Translations under genes and position numbers: made by a program
Assembly: GCF_014524565.1 (NCBI RefSeq)
Contig: NZ_CP060139.1
Span: forward strand, 2,983,501-3,047,500
Direction: 5' to 3'
Origin: Croceimicrobium hydrocarbonivorans
GTDB lineage: Bacteria; Bacteroidota; Bacteroidia; Flavobacteriales; Schleiferiaceae
DNA length: 64,000 nucleotides
Part shown: piece by piece, positions 1-9,043 of the stretch
Numbering within the stretch: the stretch's first letter is position 1
How the letters are laid out: every line of letters begins with the position of its first letter
The notes under the pieces: model-generated
What the model saw: the letters and a program-made list of their open reading frames with translations, nothing else
Databases searched by the model: none
What the model was told of the DNA's origin: nothing

Positions 1-582
1 ACATGTAGAATTGGTCGGAACATGGCTTATTATATTCCGGTGCCCGAGCCAGCGATGTATGAGGTTACGCTCCATTTTGCCGAATTACAAGGTTGGCTGA
101 TGGGTCCTGCTCGCAGGGTTTTCGATATTAGTGCCGAAGGGCAATTGGTGCTGGATGATATTGATATTTACAGCCTTAGTGGTGATGGAGCAACCGCCTA
201 TAGCACCAGCTTCCCAGTGGAAGTATTGGATGGTGAATTGGCCTTAAATACAGCGGCAAGTGTCGACAACAGTTTGTTGGTGGCCATAGAAGTTAAAGCC
301 GGAGCATCTGCCAAAACTAGCTTGGGAATGCAGCAGAGTGAATTGCAGACTAGCATTTACCCTAATCCCTTGGGGCAAGGGCAAAGCTTGCATCTTGAGC
401 TTCCGAATGATAAGGAAGTCCAAGTACAAATTTTCAATCTGCAAGGCGCTTTGATTTTTCAGAGCAGCCTGAGAGGTTCTTATAGGTACGAATTAGCCGA
501 CCTGAATTTAAATTCAGGATTATACCTGCTACGCCTCAATCAAGGGGCAAGTGCAAGTGAGCACAAGCTTATGGTGCCTTAA
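1..582 (+). CDS. Malectin-domain protein with T9SS sorting domain (C-terminal part)
   Basis: The reading frame is open from base 1, so the N-terminus lies outside the window. The first ~105 visible residues read like the end of a malectin carbohydrate-binding domain: a YEVTLHFAEL strand, then RVFDISAEG and VLDDIDIY, the typical malectin core order. After a short linker comes a T9SS type A sorting domain of about 75 residues (SIYPNPLGQG start, SGLYLLRL near the end, KLMVP terminus). The protein should therefore be exported across the outer membrane by the type IX system and be released or anchored at the surface. The missing N-terminal part is usually an enzyme or other binding domains, so the overall function is unknown. 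It converges on the patatin gene with only 15 bases between them. Confidence 0.85.
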   Translation, partial: TCRIGRNMAYYIPVPEPAMYEVTLHFAELQGWLMGPARRVFDISAEGQLVLDDIDIYSLSGDGATAYSTSFPVEVLDGELALNTAASVDNSLLVAIEVKAGASAKTSLGMQQSELQTSIYPNPLGQGQSLHLELPNDKEVQVQIFNLQGALIFQSSLRGSYRYELADLNLNSGLYLLRLNQGASASEHKLMVP

Positions 583-597
583 GGTCTGAAAGGAAAA

Positions 598-1482
598 TTA
601 GGAAGCGAAGCTTTGGGCATCATTACTTTCTATGATTTGTTCATCATAGGCTTTACGACCTACTTCGATGAGATCTTCGGCCATATGGAAGTCGAAAACC
701 CCACAAGTGCTGCGTGGAATACGGATGAGGTATTCGGGTTTATAGGTGGCTAAATCCCGCAAGATGAGCTGGTTTTGCATATGCTCATAACTAGCAGAAA
801 TGATGTCCATTAAACCGGGATCCTGATTGCCGGAATTCGACTTGAAAAAGTTCAGGTTAATATTGAGCCAGCCTCGGTCTTGATCTTCCTCATCCTTTTT
901 CATAATGGCGGGTTTCGGGCCAGTGGCATTAATGTCTACTGCCACTACCACATGACCTTCCGGGGCTTTTATCTGGTTTAAGGGAAGCGGGTTTACCACT
1001 CCGCCATCAACCAAAAGGTGTCCTTTCCTCTCTTCATAAGAAACCGGAGTGAAAATACCAGGTATAGAAACGGAGGCGCGCATGGCCTGGTAGAGATCTC
1101 CCTTTTTGAAAACGACCTCTTCACCGGTTTTTAAATCGGTGGCAACCGCTGTGAAAGGAACTTTGAGGTTTTCAATTTTTTGGGGACCAATCAGGTTCAT
1201 GATGGTGCTGAAAATCTTTTCCCCTTTCACAAAACCATGTCTGGCCAGGGTAAAGTCCATCTGTCGGAATACATCCGTCCTTTGTAGCTCCAGCAACCAC
1301 TCGGTGTACTCTTTTAGTTTGCCTGCCGCATAAAGGCCTCCCACTACGGCACCCATGGAACATCCGGCTACTTCAACAATTTCGTTGCCAGCGGCTTCCA
1401 GTCTTTCAATAACGCCAATATGGGCAATACCCCGTGCTCCGCCTGAGGCTAATACCAGGTGAACTTTTTGATTTTCGATCAT
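598..1482 (-). CDS. Patatin-like phospholipase (cytoplasmic, RssA-like)
   Basis: Patatin-family serine lipid acyl hydrolase of 294 residues from the start chosen here. It shows the glycine-rich oxyanion loop (SGGARG, residues 13-18), the nucleophile elbow GCSMG with Ser42, and the DGG motif with Asp159 completing the Ser-Asp dyad. No signal peptide is visible, so it probably acts in the cytoplasm. The frame extends upstream to 1596, but I prefer the ATG at 1482: the patatin fold starts eight residues later (HLVLASGG), and the longer forms would run into the divergent kinase gene. The size and domain content resemble the bacterial RssA/YchK group; substrate is unknown. A second, very different patatin is at 47739-50057. 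Confidence 0.88.
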   Translation of the reverse strand: MIENQKVHLVLASGGARGIAHIGVIERLEAAGNEIVEVAGCSMGAVVGGLYAAGKLKEYTEWLLELQRTDVFRQMDFTLARHGFVKGEKIFSTIMNLIGPQKIENLKVPFTAVATDLKTGEEVVFKKGDLYQAMRASVSIPGIFTPVSYEERKGHLLVDGGVVNPLPLNQIKAPEGHVVVAVDINATGPKPAIMKKDEEDQDRGWLNINLNFFKSNSGNQDPGLMDIISASYEHMQNQLILRDLATYKPEYLIRIPRSTCGVFDFHMAEDLIEVGRKAYDEQIIESNDAQSFAS

Positions 1483-1562
1483 GCTTGGTTCTGATTTTGA
1501 TGCAAGGTAGATACTCTGCTTCGGATTAGGAAGCCTCATTTTAGTAGCTTTAAGTGAAATGT

Positions 1563-3494
1563 ATGCCGTCAGAAAAAAGGGCAGTACTTTCGCCACTTGA
1601 TAAGAACCAAACCATTAGGCCCCCAAAAAGTTTGAAGCGCGTATTCGTCTTTTTCTTTTTCATCTTAATTAGCTTCCCGCTTTTAGCGATTAAGCCGGGC
1701 AGGGCTAAGCTGAGTCCTGCCGAGCGAAATCAAAGGCAGTTGATAGAATCATTGGATAAATCGGATGACCTCAGCGCTTTCACAAATGCTATTGACGGGG
1801 CCACAAATCTGGGCCTGTATAACGAAGCAGACTCTTTGGCTGATGTTGCACAACCCTTACTCAAGAAAGTAAGTGATTCTCTAAGCTATTTTGAGCATCT
1901 GCGAGTTAAAGCACGTTTGTACACCATTTTGAATCGCTATACCCAGGCTTTGGTGTTTTTCCGTCGGGCTCTGGTTTATTATCAAAGGGCTGGATACTGG
2001 GAGCAGGAAGGGCATGTAATGGTGAATTTGGCCGAATTCTATCGCAGCGCTCGTCAATATCCTCAGGCTCAAATGGAGTTGAGCTATTTGATAAATCATC
2101 CAGAATTCGAAGATCTGAGCAATTTAGTTAAGGCTATTGCCTATCATCGTTTTGCCGCGGTGCTAAATGAGTCCAAACAAGATTTGGATAGCGCTATTTT
2201 CCTTTCCTTAAAGTCCCTCTCTTATTCTGAGCCGGATTCTTTGCTGGATGAAATGGGAACTTCCTATTTGGAATTGGGAGATGCCTATCGCAAGAAGAAG
2301 GAGGTTCGGGCGGTATCTTATTTCGAAAAGGCTTTTGAAGTATTTAAGAAGCAAGAGCGGATCCACTATATGTGTAATTCGATACGCTTGATTAGTGCTT
2401 ATTATGTTACCGTAGAGCAATATGAAAAAGCCCTGGTCTTTGTCGATTCATCCTTGCGATTAGCGGCGCCTTATTATTTACCGGGTTTTTACAATCTGGC
2501 ATATAATCGCAAGGCGCTAATCTTGTATAAGTTGGGGCGCTTTGAAGAGGCCTACCTATATCGTGATTCAGCGGCCATCGTCTATCGGAGTGAACTGCAA
2601 AAGCGCTTTTCGGATGAAATGGCTATGCAATCGCGGCGCTTTCAAACTGAAATGGCGACCTCCCGATTGCGAAGTTTGGAAAGTGAGCGCATGCAAATTC
2701 TGGAAGAGTCACGCGCTAAGGACCAAGTGCGGAGGTTTTCTTTAATTCTACTAATCATCTTGATTTTAGGGCTCTTCGGGCTTTACTACTTTTTTACGCG
2801 ATTGCGTCGCAGTAAATCCCATTTGGAGGAATCGCAGAAAGCTCTTTTTGGTGCCAATCAGGAATTATTGAATACCCTTTCGGAGAAGGATGGCTTAATT
2901 GAAGAAGTACACCATCGGGTTAAGAATAATTTGCAATTGATCACTTCCCTAATTCGGGTGCAGCAATTTCAGCAGCAGGATCAAATGACGGAGGAGTCGC
3001 GGCAAATGGTGAACGAGATTTTAAATCGCGTAAGCGCCATGGCGGTGGTACACGAAAAGCTTTATGCTCAGCAACATATTACGCAATTGCGGGCCCGTGA
3101 GTATTTTTCGGAGTTAATGGAAGAGCTTAAAACTTTGGGAGGTACCTTCAGTAATCCGCTCGAAATTGAGGTTGTTGCAGAGGATGTTATCTTGGAGGTT
3201 TCACAGGGAATTGCACTAGGGATGATACTTTCTGAGTTGGTAGCGAACTCATTGAAGTATGCATTTGTTATGCAAGGTAAACCCAAGATAAAAATTGAGG
3301 TTCACAAGGAATTTCTGGAAGGGCGCAATCGCGTAGAGTTTAGTTATGAAGACAATGGAAAGGGCTACGATGATCATAGCAAAATGGGCATGGGAAATCG
3401 ATTAATAATGCTCTTTACGCGGCAACTCGAAGGCGAATCCACCTTGGATACTAAAGATCGCTTTTACTTTAATTTGGCTTACTGGGAAGATTGA
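1563..3494 (+). CDS. TPR-containing sensor histidine kinase (HisKA_2 type)
   Basis: Membrane sensor kinase of about 643 residues. An N-terminal hydrophobic stretch (FVFFFFILISFPLL) is followed by a periplasmic region of repeated helix pairs spaced like tetratricopeptide repeats (about residues 75-340). A transmembrane helix lies at about 389-415 and a short coiled segment follows. The HisKA_2 phosphoacceptor box is EVHHRVKNNLQL, with His450 as the likely phosphorylated residue. The ATPase domain shows an N box (ELVANSLKYAF), a G1 box (DNGKGYDD) and MGMGNRL. The frame starts with GTG at 1554; the ATG at 1563 is preferred. The response regulator begins 29 bases downstream, so the two form a pair. 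The signal sensed is not evident. Confidence 0.92.
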   Translation: MPSEKRAVLSPLDKNQTIRPPKSLKRVFVFFFFILISFPLLAIKPGRAKLSPAERNQRQLIESLDKSDDLSAFTNAIDGATNLGLYNEADSLADVAQPLLKKVSDSLSYFEHLRVKARLYTILNRYTQALVFFRRALVYYQRAGYWEQEGHVMVNLAEFYRSARQYPQAQMELSYLINHPEFEDLSNLVKAIAYHRFAAVLNESKQDLDSAIFLSLKSLSYSEPDSLLDEMGTSYLELGDAYRKKKEVRAVSYFEKAFEVFKKQERIHYMCNSIRLISAYYVTVEQYEKALVFVDSSLRLAAPYYLPGFYNLAYNRKALILYKLGRFEEAYLYRDSAAIVYRSELQKRFSDEMAMQSRRFQTEMATSRLRSLESERMQILEESRAKDQVRRFSLILLIILILGLFGLYYFFTRLRRSKSHLEESQKALFGANQELLNTLSEKDGLIEEVHHRVKNNLQLITSLIRVQQFQQQDQMTEESRQMVNEILNRVSAMAVVHEKLYAQQHITQLRAREYFSELMEELKTLGGTFSNPLEIEVVAEDVILEVSQGIALGMILSELVANSLKYAFVMQGKPKIKIEVHKEFLEGRNRVEFSYEDNGKGYDDHSKMGMGNRLIMLFTRQLEGESTLDTKDRFYFNLAYWED

Positions 3495-3523
3495 GTACAT
3501 TTAATAAACAGGGAACGTAGAAA

Positions 3524-4204
3524 ATGAATAAAGTACTTATAGTTGAGGATGAGGCGCTGATTGCTGAACACCTTCATTTAATTCTATCGAAGGATTTGGG
3601 GATTGATGCTGATATCGCTTACAAGGCGAAAGCCGCGCGTAAAATGTTGCAGGAGAAGACTTATGATTTGATCCTGGTGGATATCAACTTGGAAAGTGAG
3701 CGCAGTGGTTTGGAGCTGGCAGCAGAAATTGAAGAATATGCCTGGGGCGATTATCTTTTCCTCACCGCGCAAACGGATAAAGGAGTACTGGAAGAAGCAC
3801 GAAAACTACATCCCAAAGCCTATCTGGTTAAGCCTTTTAAGGATATTGAAGTAAGCATGGCCGTTGGCTTGGCACTTAAAAATGAAGATGAAGGTCTGGG
3901 AGATTTGGTGTTTAAAGATGGCTGGACCACTGTTAAACTGCCCATTGCATCCATTCGCTATGCAGAGGCCGATGGCAATTACATCAAATTATTCAGCACC
4001 GAACGCAGCTATTTAATCCGCTATTCTCTTAGCTGGTTTTACGATCAGGTGGCGGATAAGGACTTTCTTAAGATTCATCGGGCCCGAGTAGTGAATACCC
4101 GCATCATCAAGCGTTACAATCGCAGTACGGTGGATATTGGTGGTGAAGAATTGCCTGTATCCAAAAGCGGTTATCAAGCTCTAGCTACTTTATTTGAGAA
4201 GTAA
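3524..4204 (+). CDS. LytTR family response regulator
   Basis: Response regulator of 226 residues. The receiver domain (about 1-118) has the acidic pair E8/D9, phosphoacceptor Asp53 (LVDINLES), Thr81 and Lys103 (YLVKPF), so all residues needed for phosphorylation are present. The C-terminal part (about 130-226) is a LytTR DNA-binding domain (IRYAEADGNYIKLFS, FLKIHRARVVNTRII, LPVSKSGYQAL). It is co-directional with the TPR histidine kinase 29 bases upstream and is its expected partner. Targets are unknown; LytTR regulators usually bind pairs of direct repeats, and none was identified with confidence here. Confidence 0.93.
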   Translation: MNKVLIVEDEALIAEHLHLILSKDLGIDADIAYKAKAARKMLQEKTYDLILVDINLESERSGLELAAEIEEYAWGDYLFLTAQTDKGVLEEARKLHPKAYLVKPFKDIEVSMAVGLALKNEDEGLGDLVFKDGWTTVKLPIASIRYAEADGNYIKLFSTERSYLIRYSLSWFYDQVADKDFLKIHRARVVNTRIIKRYNRSTVDIGGEELPVSKSGYQALATLFEK

Positions 4205-4233
4205 AAAAAAAGCCGGCCCCTTGCGGAACCGGC
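4203..4233 (-). terminator. Rho-independent terminator of the GH31 gene
   Basis: A hairpin with outer arms GCCGG/CCGGC (4212-4216 and 4229-4233), an internal mismatch and two further G-C pairs is flanked on the low-coordinate side by nine A residues (4203-4211). Read on the minus strand this is a stem followed by a T run, placed just after the stop of the GH31 gene at 4260. There is no T run on the plus strand, so it mainly serves the minus-strand gene. Confidence 0.75.
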
Positions 4234-4259
4234 CCTCACCTCTCAAAAAAGCGCGCTAA

Positions 4260-6656
4260 TTAACCCCAGCGCAGGGTTATCTGTTTAAAGTCTTCAGCTA
4301 CCTTAAAGCTGAAGCTTCCATTTTTTTCTTCTTGTATAGTCACCTCAAAAGGATCTGAGTCAAGCTCTACCACCTTTGGTAGGCTCTTAAAGCCGTGATA
4401 AACCAAGGTAACTTCTTTAACAGAGCTAGGCATCCGGCCTTCTTGATGTTGCGTGATGCGGTATTTAGCGTCGGATGGGAGAACCGTAAAATTGCGATTC
4501 AGGAAATAGCCTTGATTGTGATTATAGCCATCGCCAGCATCATCATAGAGTAAGCTCTCCACACTTTCTTCTCCACGGTAAACATGCAGTTCCAATTCAG
4601 AATAAGAATTGCTCACATGTTGTTCTACTGGGATCATGGGGATAATCGCTCCGGCTTTCACCATCATAGGGATTTCCTCCAGGCTGGTTTCAATGTAAAT
4701 CTCTTTGCCTCCTTCTACTAATTCCTTAGTATGGAAATCGTACCAATGTCCTTTAGGTAGGTACATCCGACGACCTTGACGATCGGGTTCCAAAACCGGG
4801 CAAACTAAAATATGATCTCCAAATACGAATTCATCCTGACGGTACCAGGTTTGCGGATCCTGATGATCGTAGAAGGACAGCGGACGAATCATCGGTTTGC
4901 CGTCGCGACTGTATTGGTAGAAATTAGTGTAGTGGTAGGGGAGCAGTTGATAACGCAATTCAATTGCCTTGCGTACCAAATCAGTTCCTTCTTCGCCAAA
5001 ACTCCAGGGCTCCTGATCACCATGATCGCCCGAAGAATGGGTACGCATTAAAGGATGGAATACCGCTAACTGCATCCAACGCACATAAAGTTCCATGGTA
5101 GGATGCTCGGTAAAGCCGCCAATATCGGTTCCTACAAAAGAGAAACCGCTAATGCTTAAGCGCTGACATTGCACATTGGCAACCCATAAGTGCTCCCAGG
5201 TGGCAATATTATCGCCGGTCCAAACAGAGCTGTAGCGCTGACCGCCGGCATAGGTGCTGCGGGTAATGATAAAGGGGCGATTGGGGAAGGCAAATTTCTT
5301 CACCCCCTTGTAGGTCGCCCGGCTCATTTGCATGCCGTAAACATTGTGGGCCTTGCGATGACTGCAATAATTGCCATCGTAATTATGGCGGATGTCCAAA
5401 GGGAAGGTCTTGGTGGGCACGTCCATAATGGCCGGCTCATTCATATCGTTCCACACACCTGCCAGGCCAATGTCTTCGATTAGTTCTTTGAAAAGTCCGC
5501 TCCACCATTCGCGAACCTCAGGATTGGTAAAGTCGGGGAAATAACAATCGCCCGGCCATACCTTGCCTTTGTATAAGGGGCCATCGGCATGCTTGCAGAA
5601 ATAGTTCTTTTCGAAACCTTCCTTGCAAACCGAATAGTCCATGTCGATTTTAATACCCGGATCAATAATGGCAACAGTCTTAAAGCCCATGTCTTTGAGC
5701 CTTTGCACCATGCCTTTGGGATCGGGGAAATTTTCCTTATTCCAGGTAAAGCAGCGGAAGCCATCCATATAGTCGATGTCTAGGTAAATGGCATCGGCCG
5801 GGATTTTTAGCTCACGTAGCTTATGCGCAATTTCCATTACTTCTTCTTCCGAAGAGTATGACCATTTGCATTGATGGTAGCCCAAGCTCCATTTGGGAGG
5901 CATCTCGGGTTTACCGGTAAGGCGCGCATAACGTTGCGCAATATTCATCAGGCTGGAGCCTGCAATAAAGTAATAGTTGATTTCACCACCCTCGGCCCAA
6001 AAACTGGTAACGTTTTTACGCTCGGAGGCAAAGTCGAAAAAAGTGCGATAGCTGTTATCGAAGAATACACCGTAGCAACCTTCCTTATGTAGACCATAGT
6101 AGAAGGGAATATTACGGTATAGGGGATCTGCGTCTTTGGCAAAACCGTATTCATCCGTTCCCCAATTCTGGAATCGGTGATCGCGTAAGTTGAGGTTGCT
6201 GGGTTTGTCGCCCAAACCAAAGTAATGCTCCCCGTTAATGGAGCGCTTACTCATCTTCACGATGTTATCGCCACGCTGTGAATCTTCTTCCCAATGAAAA
6301 CCTTTTTCATCCTCATTCAGCAGCTTACCCTCTTCATTGTACAAACTTACTTTCAGGTCAATTTTTTGAACTCTGCAACTAAGCTTGGGGGTACGCAACT
6401 CATAATAGCTATCCAGCTCTTCTACCTTAAAATAAGCGAAACCACTGCGGTGGTCTTTAGCCATGGCATAGGAGAAGTCTGGCGAAAAATAACCCTTGGC
6501 ACTGTAACGGAAGCGCATCACATGATTGGTGATAGCCTCTACCCATAACATCACTCCATTGTGGCTATGGAAAACCACAGAAGAGCCATTCACATCTGCC
6601 TTGAGCAGGTGATTTGGGAATTGTTCGTTAATGAGGGTTTGCATATCGGATTGCAT
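4260..6656 (-). CDS. Glycoside hydrolase family 31 alpha-glucosidase
   Basis: About 798 residues, normal for GH31. The order is an N-terminal mutarotase-like beta-sandwich, a catalytic barrel beginning near KWSLGYHQCKWSY, and C-terminal beta domains. The GH31 signature WNDMNEP gives nucleophile Asp404, and WTGDN gives the acid/base Asp482. There is no signal peptide, so it probably works on maltose or short oligosaccharides in the cytoplasm or periplasm-excluded space, releasing glucose. The frame can be read from a GTG at 6683, but that would put the operator-like repeat at 6688-6702 five bases upstream of the start; the ATG at 6656 (or 6644) is preferred. It belongs with the nearby CBM48 and glgE-maltokinase-glgB genes. 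Confidence 0.9.
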   Translation of the reverse strand: MQSDMQTLINEQFPNHLLKADVNGSSVVFHSHNGVMLWVEAITNHVMRFRYSAKGYFSPDFSYAMAKDHRSGFAYFKVEELDSYYELRTPKLSCRVQKIDLKVSLYNEEGKLLNEDEKGFHWEEDSQRGDNIVKMSKRSINGEHYFGLGDKPSNLNLRDHRFQNWGTDEYGFAKDADPLYRNIPFYYGLHKEGCYGVFFDNSYRTFFDFASERKNVTSFWAEGGEINYYFIAGSSLMNIAQRYARLTGKPEMPPKWSLGYHQCKWSYSSEEEVMEIAHKLRELKIPADAIYLDIDYMDGFRCFTWNKENFPDPKGMVQRLKDMGFKTVAIIDPGIKIDMDYSVCKEGFEKNYFCKHADGPLYKGKVWPGDCYFPDFTNPEVREWWSGLFKELIEDIGLAGVWNDMNEPAIMDVPTKTFPLDIRHNYDGNYCSHRKAHNVYGMQMSRATYKGVKKFAFPNRPFIITRSTYAGGQRYSSVWTGDNIATWEHLWVANVQCQRLSISGFSFVGTDIGGFTEHPTMELYVRWMQLAVFHPLMRTHSSGDHGDQEPWSFGEEGTDLVRKAIELRYQLLPYHYTNFYQYSRDGKPMIRPLSFYDHQDPQTWYRQDEFVFGDHILVCPVLEPDRQGRRMYLPKGHWYDFHTKELVEGGKEIYIETSLEEIPMMVKAGAIIPMIPVEQHVSNSYSELELHVYRGEESVESLLYDDAGDGYNHNQGYFLNRNFTVLPSDAKYRITQHQEGRMPSSVKEVTLVYHGFKSLPKVVELDSDPFEVTIQEEKNGSFSFKVAEDFKQITLRWG

Positions 6657-6687
6657 GAAGGGAACGAAAGTACTAAAATTCACCTTC

Positions 6688-6702
6688 GTGTATTAAGTAC
6701 AC
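6688..6702. promoter_or_regulatory. Operator-like inverted repeat upstream of GH31
   Basis: Perfect 15-bp inverted repeat GTGTA-TTAAG-TACAC, 31 bases upstream of the preferred GH31 ATG. The same arrangement lies upstream of the CBM48 gene (6794), glgE (12600) and, less perfectly, the secreted amylase (25031). A one-mismatch -7 element (TACTTTCG on the minus strand, 6665-6672) lies between it and the gene. The binding protein is not encoded in the window. Confidence 0.6.
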
Positions 6703-6793
6703 TTAGAATTTTTTACGATTATCTACTAAAAATTATTAAGTGTCATGCTTACAATTAATTGATAATCAAAACTTAATCAAGCGCTAAGGCTTA

Positions 6794-6816
6794 GTGTGAA
6801 TAATACACTATCTTTG
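6794..6816 (+). promoter_or_regulatory. Operator-like repeat and -7 element of the CBM48 gene
   Basis: The near-perfect repeat GTGTG-AATAA-TACAC (6794-6808) directly abuts TATCTTTG (6809-6816), an exact match to the Bacteroidota -7 consensus TAnnTTTG. The ATG of the CBM48 gene is 17 bases further on. A matching -33 TTTG is not obvious. The position of the repeat against the -7 element fits repression, but this is inference. Confidence 0.55.
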
Positions 6817-6833
6817 ATTGAAAATTTTTGAAA

Positions 6834-7133
6834 ATGGCCTTACGAAAGAAGTTTTTAAAGTCGAAACCCCTCTGTAAAGTAAGTTTTGACCTCGCTGAAA
6901 ATCGTTTACCGGAAGATGCCAAGACGGTTGAACTTTTAGGTTCCTTTAGTAATTGGGAGCCCATTCCGATGCGCAAAGTAAAAGGGGCTTATACCCGCAC
7001 TTTGGATTTGGAAACCGGCAGCGAATATCAATTCCGTTATCGCTTTGATGGCGAGCTTTGGGAGAATGACGAGGCGGCTGATTCCTATATACCTAATGGC
7101 ATATCCGGCGATAATTCGGTAGTACGACTTTAG
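6834..7133 (+). CDS. Stand-alone CBM48 / AMPK-type glycogen-binding domain protein
   Basis: A 99-residue protein that consists almost wholly of one isoamylase-early-set (CBM48) domain: VELLGSFSNWEPIPMRKVKGAYTR, then GSEYQFRYRFDGELWENDEAAD. The sugar-contacting tryptophan of GSFSNW is kept. No signal peptide and no catalytic domain are present. Such domains normally sit at the N-terminus of glgB or pullulanases, or in AMPK beta subunits. Here one is encoded alone, between GH31 and glgB, with its own promoter and operator-like site. It may bind intracellular glycogen or act as an adaptor; this is inference. The frame also allows a TTG at 6828; the ATG at 6834 is preferred. Its 3' end overlaps the end of glgB by four bases. 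Confidence 0.85.
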   Translation: MALRKKFLKSKPLCKVSFDLAENRLPEDAKTVELLGSFSNWEPIPMRKVKGAYTRTLDLETGSEYQFRYRFDGELWENDEAADSYIPNGISGDNSVVRL

Positions 7134-9043
7134 GCTTTGCCTTTCCTTTTATAAACCACTGCAGCCAATGGTGGGAGAATCAAGTCCAAAGATTGCTCTC
7201 GTCCCTGCCAGGCAATCTTATCACTTTTAAGAGATTGCTTTAAGGGATAATTACTGCCCCAAAATTCTTCCTGGTCGCTATTATATATGAGTTCGTATTG
7301 TCCGGGGGCTGGGGCGCCGATGCGATATTCATCATGAGGCTGAGGAGTACAGTTGAGTACACATACCAATTCTTCTTTGCCGCTCTTGCGGATAAAGCTG
7401 AGCACAGAATTGTTCGCATCATTATGCTCTAACCATTCGAAGCTTTCGTAGGCATAATTGTTTTTGTATAGAGGCTTCTCTTTGCGATACAGAGCATTCA
7501 AGGCCTTTAAGCTTTGGAATACGCCCTGATGGGACTCCATTTCAAACTCTTGCCACTGCAGGCCTTCTTCGAATTGCCATTCTTTACGCTGACCAAATTC
7601 ACCTCCCATAAAGAGCAATTTCGCTCCGGGATGCAAATACATCCACGAAAGTAAAAGGCGCAGATTAGCGAATTGCTTCCAAGCATCGCCGGGCATTTTG
7701 CTTAGGAGTGATTTCTTCCCGTACACCACTTCATCATGCGAAAGCGGTAGCATAAAGTGCTCAGTAAAAGCATAAGCTAGGCTAAAGGTGATTTCATTCT
7801 GATGATAGCGACGGTAAATGGGATCCTTTTTGAAGTATTCCAAATTATCATTCATCCAACCCATCATCCACTTCAGGCCAAAGCCTAAACCACCATCATA
7901 AGTGGGGTAGCTTACGCGATTAAAGGAAGTAGATTCTTCGGCAATGGTCTGCACATCCGGGTAATTCTTATAAACAGCCTCATTAAAATCCTTGATAAAG
8001 GCAATGGCATCCAAATTCTCATTCCCGCCTAAATGATTAGGCTCCCATTGACCATCCTGGCGTGAATAATCTAAATACAGCATCGAAGCCACGGCATCTA
8101 CCCGCAAGCCATCCACATGGTATTGATCCAGCCAAAAGAGAGCATTGGAAATTAAAAAGGAGCGCACTTCTGGTCGACCATAATTAAAGATTAGGCTCTT
8201 CCAATCCGGATGATAACCTTTGCGCGGATCGGGATGCTCGTAAACACAGGAGCCATCAAATTTGCCGAGTCCGTGTAAATCATCTGGGAAATGAGAGGGT
8301 ACCCAATCGAGAATCACTCCAATGCCTTCCTTATGGAAAGCTTCGATCAAATATTTTAAATCTTCTGCCGGACCAAAGCGACTGCTGGCCGCGAAATAGC
8401 CCGTAATTTGATAGCCCCAGGATGGTTCGTAGGGATACTCCATGATGGGCATAAACTCTACATGACTAAAGCCGGCATTTTTAACATAAGGCACCAAGTC
8501 TTCTGCCAATTCCCGATAGCCCAGCACGTCTCCATTTTCCTTGCGTTTCCAACTGGCTAAATGCACTTCGTAGACGCTCATAGGGGCTTCCAGATTATTA
8601 TGCTCGTAGCGGGCCTTCATCCATTTGCTGTCGCCCCACTTATGCTCCTTATTATCGCAAATGATGGAAGCAGTGCGGGGTGGATGTTCTGCTTGGCGAG
8701 CATAGGGGTCGGCCTTTTCCAGAGGATCTACTAAATCAGCATGACTGATCTTGTATTTATACAAATCGCCCACCTTTACTCCGGGAATAAATCCTTCCCA
8801 AATACCGGAAGAGTCCCAGCGCACCATTAGGGGGTAATCTTCTCCCTGCCAATGATTAAAATTGCCAATCACTTCTACCTTTTCGGCAGCCGGAGCATAG
8901 ACCGCAAAATAAACCCCTGCTTCACCATTGAGCTCGAGCGGATGGGAGCCAAAATGTTGGTAGAGTCGATAATGGCGACCCTCGCGGAAAAGGTGAATAT
9001 CTTGATCACTAAAAAGGCTGTGTGCTTGAGTTTTAGTAGGCAT
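7130..9043 (-). CDS. glgB: 1,4-alpha-glucan branching enzyme
   Basis: A 637-residue GH13 branching enzyme that forms alpha-1,6 branches in glycogen. An N-terminal CBM48 domain (about 40-130: GVYFAVYAPAAEKVEVIGNFNHW) precedes the catalytic barrel with WGYQITGYFA, GLRVDAVASM (nucleophile Asp316), IAEEST (acid/base Glu369) and LSHDEVVYGKKS. The C-terminal beta domain closes the protein. The length fits the shorter GlgB class without the extra N1 domain. It is last in the operon glgE-maltokinase-glgB and overlaps the maltokinase stop by 11 bases, implying translational coupling. In the GlgE pathway this enzyme branches the linear glucan made by GlgE. Confidence 0.95.
   Translation of the reverse strand: MPTKTQAHSLFSDQDIHLFREGRHYRLYQHFGSHPLELNGEAGVYFAVYAPAAEKVEVIGNFNHWQGEDYPLMVRWDSSGIWEGFIPGVKVGDLYKYKISHADLVDPLEKADPYARQAEHPPRTASIICDNKEHKWGDSKWMKARYEHNNLEAPMSVYEVHLASWKRKENGDVLGYRELAEDLVPYVKNAGFSHVEFMPIMEYPYEPSWGYQITGYFAASSRFGPAEDLKYLIEAFHKEGIGVILDWVPSHFPDDLHGLGKFDGSCVYEHPDPRKGYHPDWKSLIFNYGRPEVRSFLISNALFWLDQYHVDGLRVDAVASMLYLDYSRQDGQWEPNHLGGNENLDAIAFIKDFNEAVYKNYPDVQTIAEESTSFNRVSYPTYDGGLGFGLKWMMGWMNDNLEYFKKDPIYRRYHQNEITFSLAYAFTEHFMLPLSHDEVVYGKKSLLSKMPGDAWKQFANLRLLLSWMYLHPGAKLLFMGGEFGQRKEWQFEEGLQWQEFEMESHQGVFQSLKALNALYRKEKPLYKNNYAYESFEWLEHNDANNSVLSFIRKSGKEELVCVLNCTPQPHDEYRIGAPAPGQYELIYNSDQEEFWGSNYPLKQSLKSDKIAWQGREQSLDLILPPLAAVVYKRKGKA

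Noticed and set aside
6657-6683. Longer GH31 start at GTG 6683
   Set aside because: It would place the start codon five bases from the operator-like repeat with no room for a ribosome site or leader; ATG codons at 6656 and 6644 fit better.
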